Shown: positions 6,974 to 11,070 of the stretch, piece after piece
How positions within the stretch are numbered: position 1 is the first letter of the stretch
How the letters are laid out: every line of letters starts with the position of its first letter
DNA from: CAYLZO01 sp964387775
Lineage (GTDB): Bacteria; Chloroflexota; Anaerolineae; JAAYZQ01
Length of the DNA stretch: 11,070 nt
Assembly (NCBI GenBank): GCA_964387775.1
Contig: CAYLZO010000185.1
Location: 1-11,070 of the forward strand
Direction of reading: 5' to 3'
Notes under the pieces: generated by a model
The model's input: the letters and a program-made list of their open reading frames with translations, nothing else
The model's database searches: none
What the model was told of the DNA's origin: nothing
Position numbers and translations under genes: made by a program

Positions 6974-6989
6974 ATACGCGCGTATTCAC
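6970..6989. promoter_or_regulatory. Perfect 20-bp palindrome over a GTG start
   Basis: GTGAATACGCGCGTATTCAC is identical to its own reverse complement with no spacer, and neither flanking base pair continues it. It contains the GTG start of the DUF6884 gene and the stop of the gene before. It fits a dimeric-repressor operator or a start-occluding hairpin; which, if either, is unproven. Confidence 0.55.
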
Positions 6990-7791
6990 CGGGCCGGGCC
7001 AGAACGGGCGGCGACCCTCGGCTCGCATCCTGGCCGTGGTCCAGGCCTGCCCCGGCATCAATCTTTCTCTACTCTGCCGCGCCCTGAACGGCCAGCCCTC
7101 GACCGGGTGGTGTGGTCTGTGCAGCCAGTACGCCAATCCGAGAAAGCGCGAGCGCGCCGAGAAATGGAGCGAGCAGGTTACCCTGCTGGGCATGGATGCG
7201 CCCTACCAGCTCCACGATCCCTGTCCCCTCGGATTTGATAACGTCAGAAAATCGGTATATGCCCTCGCCGAGCGGGGCCTGCTCCGGCTGGAGCGGGAGA
7301 AGCGCCAGGATACCCGCCAGCCCCGGGGCTGGGACTGGATGACGTGCGCCTACTACCAGTCGCAAATACATGTAGCCCTGATAGGCTGCGTAGCCCAGAA
7401 GCTGAACCATCCCGCCCCGGCCAGGGACCTCTACACCTCGGCTCTCTTCCGCTACCGGTTGGCCTGGGCCGAGCGGCACGCCGACCGGGTCTTTGTCCTA
7501 TCGGCCGGGTACCACCTGGTCGAGCTGGACCAGGTGCTCCAACCCTACGACGCTTCGCTTAACACGGCGTCGAAAGAGGAGCGGCTGGCCTGGGCAGCGA
7601 CGGTCTGGGGCCAGCTACACCAACGCCTCGATGTGCCCGAGACCCGCTTCACCCTGCTGGCCGGGCGCAACTACGTCACCCACCTGCGACAATGGCTGAG
7701 AGTCAACGCCGCTGCCTGCGAGACGCCTTTAGCCCGCATGCCCATCGGCCGCCAGCTCCAATGGCTCAAACGAGAGACTGAACACCCATGA
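6970..7791 (+). CDS. Winged-helix plus DUF6884 protein
   Basis: 273 aa from GTG at 6970, supported by GGAGGAG 8 nt upstream; it overlaps the previous stop. Residues about 15-115 look like a winged helix: ARILAVVQACPGINLSLLCRAL, an insert with WCGLC, then FDNVRKSVYALAERGLLRLERE. Residues about 134-268 carry the DUF6884 signature: LIGCVAQKLNHPAPARDLYTSALFR, then RVFVLSAGYHLVELDQVLQPYD and the ending GRNYVTHLRQWL...PIGRQLQWL. The usual LSAKHGL-type block reads LSAGYHL here, a change in a conserved place. DUF6884 has no firmly known reaction to my knowledge and is frequent in phages and other mobile DNA. A DNA-binding front half plus this domain suggests action on DNA, or regulation of the downstream genes, possibly through the palindrome at its own start. 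The latter is inference. Confidence 0.85.
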   Translation: MNTRVFTGPGQNGRRPSARILAVVQACPGINLSLLCRALNGQPSTGWCGLCSQYANPRKRERAEKWSEQVTLLGMDAPYQLHDPCPLGFDNVRKSVYALAERGLLRLEREKRQDTRQPRGWDWMTCAYYQSQIHVALIGCVAQKLNHPAPARDLYTSALFRYRLAWAERHADRVFVLSAGYHLVELDQVLQPYDASLNTASKEERLAWAATVWGQLHQRLDVPETRFTLLAGRNYVTHLRQWLRVNAAACETPLARMPIGRQLQWLKRETEHP

Positions 7792-8030
7792 CACAGGCAA
7801 CGAACAGACGAGACGTCAGCAAAGCCCTGCGCCGTCTTTCCTACCGCGAGCGGACCCAACTGACCAAAGAAGCCATCGCCCAGGCCATCGAGAATCTGCC
7901 GGAGCCCGACTGTCACGCCATCCCCGCCATCGCGGACGAACTGGCCGCTTCGATGAACAAGATGGGCAGCCTGCTCGCGCTGGAAGTGTTAGCCGCGGTC
8001 GGGATGCTCTGGAGCGAAAACGGAGAATGA
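7788..8030 (+). CDS. Small helical protein (80 aa), unknown
   Basis: The ATG overlaps the previous stop (ATGA at 7788-7791). Only a weak GAGAG lies upstream, so translation is probably coupled to the DUF6884 gene. The protein is predicted mostly helical: DVSKALRRLSYRERTQLTKEAIAQAIENL, a Pro-Glu-Pro-Asp turn, then DELAASMNKMGSLLALEVLAAVGMLW. The last helix is hydrophobic but short and may pack in a dimer instead of crossing a membrane. I do not recognise a family. Its position between two tightly coupled genes makes an accessory or partner subunit plausible. Confidence 0.65.
   Translation: MTQATNRRDVSKALRRLSYRERTQLTKEAIAQAIENLPEPDCHAIPAIADELAASMNKMGSLLALEVLAAVGMLWSENGE
8022..8025 (+). promoter_or_regulatory. 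Ribosome binding site deciding the start at 8033
   Basis: GGAG is only 1 nt before the ATG at 8027 but 7 nt before the in-frame ATG at 8033. Spacing favours 8033, so the Cys-rich protein probably begins M-T-C-N-C. Confidence 0.55.
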
Positions 8031-8032
8031 CC

Positions 8033-9424
8033 ATGACCTGTAACTGCTCAAGATGTCCGGCCTTCCGGCTGTTCTGTGAAGGCTGCACTCAACCCTGCCG
8101 GTACCGCGAGTGCACGAAGGAGTGCAACGAGTGCCCTGTGCGCTGCGGCCGCCGTGAGGATCTCGATGAGTGGCTGGAAAGCATCGGTGGTCCGGCCCTC
8201 GACGTGCCCCTGCGCCCCCAGCCCCGATTCCGCCTGACGGCCGGCTACTTCCCCCAACTCCTCAACGGCCTGGAAGTGCCCTCTGTCCTGCAACGCGCGC
8301 CCGACCTGGCCGTGGGCATCGACAAGGTCCTGACGTCAAAGGGCCGGATTTCCCGCCGCGCCCTGCCCCGGGAATTCGGCCCGCGCAATCTCCGCGCCCA
8401 ATGGGGTCTCAACGAACTCACCCGGCTGATCTGCATCGGCAACTACCTGGATGACAAGCTGGAACGGCTGTGGGCCGCCCAGCTTCAGGCCGATACCCTG
8501 TTGGACAGCGTCTGGATGCAGGTCCGCGTCCTGGGCTTTGAGTTTGCCACCAGCCTCAATTTCTCCATCTATCTCGACGACCCGCGCCTGGAGCACCTGA
8601 TCAACGTCAAGCGGACGTGGCTGACAATAGCGCGGATGCAAGAAACAAGCACGCTCATTCCCATCCCCCATCTGCAATGGGCCACGGTCCTCGACCTGCA
8701 GCGGCAGCTCCACTACGTCCAGGAGCAGGGCTTCCACACGCTGACCCTGAACCTGCAGATGGCCAAACGCCAGGGCTGGGATACGGTGGCGATGGGCATC
8801 CCCCTCATCCAGGAACAGGCGCCTGACCTGCACCTGCTCTTCACCGGCGTTGCCAGCTTGAAGCGGATGAAACAGCTCGTCAGCGCCTTCTCCACTGCCT
8901 CCTTCACCAACACCACGGCCCACTACCTGGCCCAGCGCTACACCCGCCTGGATCGCGACGGCACGCGTCTCATCAAGGAGCCGGTCGAGGGCCACCCCGA
9001 CCTGATCCTGGGCGAGAACGTGCGTCTCTACCGGGATTTCCTGGCCTCGATGAACGGGAACGAGCCTCAGTCCCAGGCTCCTCCGACGACGTACAGCCGC
9101 CAGGCGGCCCTGGACGAGGTCACCTCCGCGCTGCGCCAGCGATTCGGATTCGAGCCCCAGGCGGCCGAGGACGCCTTCGATCTGCTGGTCGTGGACGAGG
9201 CTGTCTTGGAGGCTTTTCAGGCCTGGCTGCATACCGACGCACTGGACCGGGATTTTCGCGGCTCGTTTCCCACCTGGCCCTGCGCCGAGTGCGTGCCGCA
9301 CCCCACGCTGGGCCAGCTCCTGGACGAGGGCGCCGACCCGCTGGATGCCTTTTTGCACCTGGCCTACCTGGCCCAGCGAGTAGATGAGGAAATCGAGGTC
9401 TACGTCGGGCAGGCGGGGTACTGA
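8033..9424 (+). CDS. Cys-rich N-terminus plus alpha/beta-barrel-like protein
   Basis: 463 aa from the ATG at 8033 (465 from 8027). Ten Cys fall within residues 3-38 at 3, 5, 8, 15, 18, 22, 27, 31, 34 and 38, in groups like those of zinc or iron-sulfur binding domains. After a WLESIGG turn, residues about 65-345 alternate strands and helices. Landmarks are FEFATSLNFSIYLDDPRLEHLINVKR, LIPIPHLQWATVLDLQRQL, TLTLNLQMAKRQGW and LHLLFTGVASLKRMKQL. This recalls a (beta/alpha) barrel, with the NFS...DPR...N.KR and IPHLQW blocks loosely like DUF4417 phage proteins. The tail (355-463) is helical, with CAEC at 417-420. No catalytic set is certain. It lies between a DUF6884 gene and a polymerase gene, so a nucleic-acid role is inferred. 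Gene identity is firm; the function is open. Confidence 0.8.
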   Translation: MTCNCSRCPAFRLFCEGCTQPCRYRECTKECNECPVRCGRREDLDEWLESIGGPALDVPLRPQPRFRLTAGYFPQLLNGLEVPSVLQRAPDLAVGIDKVLTSKGRISRRALPREFGPRNLRAQWGLNELTRLICIGNYLDDKLERLWAAQLQADTLLDSVWMQVRVLGFEFATSLNFSIYLDDPRLEHLINVKRTWLTIARMQETSTLIPIPHLQWATVLDLQRQLHYVQEQGFHTLTLNLQMAKRQGWDTVAMGIPLIQEQAPDLHLLFTGVASLKRMKQLVSAFSTASFTNTTAHYLAQRYTRLDRDGTRLIKEPVEGHPDLILGENVRLYRDFLASMNGNEPQSQAPPTTYSRQAALDEVTSALRQRFGFEPQAAEDAFDLLVVDEAVLEAFQAWLHTDALDRDFRGSFPTWPCAECVPHPTLGQLLDEGADPLDAFLHLAYLAQRVDEEIEVYVGQAGY

Positions 9425-9433
9425 GGCGACAGG

Positions 9434-11070
9434 ATGGGTTGGGCCAAGAGTGCGGGCGCAGGCCGGAGGACGGTCACCTGCCAAGGCATTAACGACATAT
9501 ACCAGGCTCCGGTCCCGGCCGCCCCACGTCTGCGCGAGGGGGCGCCAGGGGGAGGGGCAGGCTCGGACCAGGACCGGGAGATAGAAGCGGCTCGCCCGGC
9601 TCCGCCGGTCGAGGATCATCCCGGGCGAGAGCGACGGGCGTTGCCGGTCTACGACGTAGCCACCGGCGAGGACACAGAGACTTCCGTCAACCTGGACAAC
9701 ACCCTGCTCCAGGCCATGTTTCCGGATCTCCAGATCGCCCTGGGCCAGGTGCCGCCGCCTCCATCTCGCGCTACGCCGGAGCAGCTCGAAGCCCACTGGC
9801 AATCGGTCCTGGAGGACCTTTCGACTCCGCTCAAGGCAGGCCTGGCGCGCGACCTGGGTGACCAGGAGGGTCCTTCGGCTTGCCCAGAGGGCATCAGGAC
9901 AGGCTTGATCCTCGACGTAGCCACCGGCGCCCGCAAGGAGGGCCGCTTCATGTTCACCGATGGGGAGGTCGGCCGCCAGGTGGCCGACACCTTCGAGAAG
10001 ATCATGGCCTACGGCGGCCTGCTGGCCTCTCCCTGCCAGCGACCGCCCCAACTCGTCGAGGGCGTTCGCATTCTGGTGGTGCCTGAAGGCGAGATGGGCA
10101 CCGGCGACTGCGCCGGCAAGATGAGCGCGCGACTGGCCGAACTCTTTGGCAAGGACGGGGGGCAGGCCGGCCAATTCCGCCTGGGCGTCCGCCTTGATGG
10201 GGACACGATTGTCGTGGGCAAGGGCACGCTGAAGCAAATGGACTGGCGCGACCCCGACTACGACCTCATCCTGCCCGACTCCTCCTTCAAGGGCAACGTG
10301 CCGGCCTACGGCGAACACACCCTGGACATTCACCTGGGTTTCGTCGCCTGGTCACAGGAGCGCCGGACCCGGCTCAGCTACCAGGCGCTGCAGTGGTTCG
10401 ACCCCGACCTCGTGGAACAGTGCATCTTTCCCCGCGCCGAGGCCAAGATCCCGCTGCTGCTGGAGGCGATGAAGAGCAGCGAGGGCGCTTGCCATTTCCT
10501 CCACATCGAACGCGAAGAACGGCAGGCCGGGGGTTCTGGTGAGCAGGGTCGAACCATATCCGAGACCGAGCGTGGCGAGCTGGACGCCGAGGACGCCCGC
10601 GAGCCCTCCGTGTTGGAGGAGGTCCTGGCTGCCGCGGTCTCCGACCGCAGCGGCGAGCTGTTCGACCATCCCTACGTCCAGTTCGGCCTCAAACGCCGCC
10701 TGCGCCAGGCGTGGCACGACCTGGCCGTGGGCGGTGGGGTCAAGGTGCCGTCCTTCATGGGCCTGCCTGACTCGTTCCGGGGTGCTGTGGACTGGCTGCC
10801 AGAAGGCGTCATTGTCTGCCCTGAGCTGCCCGCCGGCGAGGTGCTGGCCACCCGCTACCCCATCCGCACCCGCCACGACGTGCAGATCTGGCGCAACGTC
10901 CGAAACTGGAAGGATTTGAAAAGGCTAGGCTTTCATGTGGACAGCGAGGCCGAGGAGGGCCGTATCCTCAGCTTTTTCCTCTATGCTCGCCGCCACAAGG
11001 GCGCCGTGTTCATGAGCCACGACACAGCCAAGCGGGTGGGCGGCGATTTCGACGGCGACGTCTTCCAGCT
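9434..11070 (+). CDS. RNA polymerase of the cellular RdRP / YonO superfamily (3' end outside window)
   Basis: The first 545 codons of a longer gene; GAGG (9423-9426) overlaps the previous stop and sits 7 nt before the ATG. Residues 1-70 are low-complexity and include C-Q-G-I-N-D-I-Y from repeat copy 5. From about 210 the order of motifs matches eukaryotic-type RdRPs: DCAGKMSARLAELFG (225-239; family DGxGKIS...LA), QFRLGVRL (247-254; FQIR), VGKG with K263, LPDSSFKG with K286 (family KGV and LRPSM.KF), VLATRYPIRTRHDVQ (470-484; RNPCLHPGD), and VGGDFDGDVFQ (535-545), with D538, D540 and D542 as the expected magnesium ligands. The two Lys are 23 residues apart, close to the pair in QDE-1. Such enzymes synthesise RNA; SP-beta phage YonO uses a DNA template. 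Template choice here is unknown. Multi-subunit beta' is excluded because both barrels lie in one chain. Confidence 0.85.
   Translation, partial: MGWAKSAGAGRRTVTCQGINDIYQAPVPAAPRLREGAPGGGAGSDQDREIEAARPAPPVEDHPGRERRALPVYDVATGEDTETSVNLDNTLLQAMFPDLQIALGQVPPPPSRATPEQLEAHWQSVLEDLSTPLKAGLARDLGDQEGPSACPEGIRTGLILDVATGARKEGRFMFTDGEVGRQVADTFEKIMAYGGLLASPCQRPPQLVEGVRILVVPEGEMGTGDCAGKMSARLAELFGKDGGQAGQFRLGVRLDGDTIVVGKGTLKQMDWRDPDYDLILPDSSFKGNVPAYGEHTLDIHLGFVAWSQERRTRLSYQALQWFDPDLVEQCIFPRAEAKIPLLLEAMKSSEGACHFLHIEREERQAGGSGEQGRTISETERGELDAEDAREPSVLEEVLAAAVSDRSGELFDHPYVQFGLKRRLRQAWHDLAVGGGVKVPSFMGLPDSFRGAVDWLPEGVIVCPELPAGEVLATRYPIRTRHDVQIWRNVRNWKDLKRLGFHVDSEAEEGRILSFFLYARRHKGAVFMSHDTAKRVGGDFDGDVFQ
9480..9498 (+). 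repeat. Dispersed 19-nt repeat, copy 5
   Basis: Core GCCAAGGCATTAACGACAT, 46 nt after the polymerase start, read as C-Q-G-I-N-D-I-Y. Identity with copies 1 and 2 includes the preceding CT and following A, and the ATATA on the right extends the match to copy 3. It is about 7.3 kb from the nearest other copy. Confidence 0.9.
9652..9929 (+). repeat. 17-bp direct repeat within the polymerase N-terminal region
   Basis: CGACGTAGCCACCGGCG occurs at 9652-9668 and again at 9913-9929, 261 nt (87 codons) apart and in the same frame. It encodes the peptide DVATG twice (YDVATGED, then LDVATGAR). Flanking DNA is not obviously similar. Confidence 0.7.

Noticed and set aside
6970..6989. Intrinsic transcription terminator
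   Set aside because: There is no spacer loop and no T-run afterwards, and the structure includes a supported start codon with GGAGGAG upstream.
8111..8134. Radical SAM CxxxCxxC motif (Cys 27, 31, 34)
   Set aside because: The spacing fits, but the residue before the last Cys is Glu instead of an aromatic, the three Cys are part of a ten-Cys cluster, and no following SAM-binding GGE block is seen.
8336..10333. Long minus-strand open frame crossing the junction of two plus-strand genes
   Set aside because: Its composition is that of an antisense shadow, and it covers the recognisable polymerase motifs coded on the plus strand.
11030..11070. RNA polymerase beta' subunit (rpoC) based on the DFDGD motif
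   Set aside because: The usual NADFDGD context is VGGDFDGD here, and the beta-like barrel motifs lie upstream in the same chain with RdRP-type order, unlike rpoC.
1..11070. tRNA, rRNA, riboswitch or insertion sequence
   Set aside because: I saw no tRNA-like cloverleaf, no transposase motif and no intergenic space large enough; all stretches between genes are shorter than about 20 nt.

Overview
The window is GC-rich bacterial DNA, almost fully coding, with every gene I can support on the plus strand. Stops and starts overlap or lie 0-12 nt apart, so it reads as one long co-transcribed run. Thr/Pro-rich linkers of the TPTPTPTNTPTP kind, a YLPF motif in a surface protein and big secreted beta-rich proteins point to a Chloroflexota (Anaerolineae-like) genome. 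This is inference from composition and protein style, not from a marker gene. A run of exactly 100 N at 2565-2664 shows that this is a scaffolded draft, probably a metagenome bin.

Left part (1-6973), an envelope cluster: the C-terminus of a Thr/Pro-rich protein; a single-pass membrane protein with a coiled coil inside the cell and a sortase-like but catalytically dead domain outside; a 69-aa coiled-coil protein; a lipoprotein; a second single-pass membrane protein broken by the assembly gap; a secreted DUF11 plus DNRLRE-like protein; an 817-aa secreted protein with three repeated modules; and a membrane-anchored protein with a cytoplasmic domain. No enzyme active site is visible here. The genes look structural: surface display, adhesion or envelope assembly.

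Right part (6970-11070), a nucleic-acid-related cluster: a winged-helix plus DUF6884 protein starting with GTG inside a perfect 20-bp palindrome, an 80-aa helical protein, a protein with ten Cys in its first 38 residues followed by an alpha/beta-barrel-like region, and the first 545 codons of a large polymerase. That last protein carries the sequence signature of the cellular RNA-dependent RNA polymerase / YonO superfamily (two double-psi beta-barrels): a DCAGKMS block, two spaced Lys-Gly sites, a TRYP...D block and the catalytic DFDGD, where the window ends.

The two parts are tied together by an unusual dispersed repeat. A 19-nt core, GCCAAGGCATTAACGACRT, occurs five times (455, 521, 1184 inverted, 2177, 9480) with one variable position. 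It sits inside coding sequence in three different reading phases (AKALTTY, QGIND[VI]Y and, inverted, MSLMPWQ), so conservation is at the DNA or RNA level and not the protein level. Copies fall in linker-like or loop parts of two membrane proteins and in the N-terminal tail of the polymerase. The combination of an RdRP-type polymerase, a Cys-rich barrel protein, a DUF6884 protein and this repeat is the best candidate here for an undescribed system.
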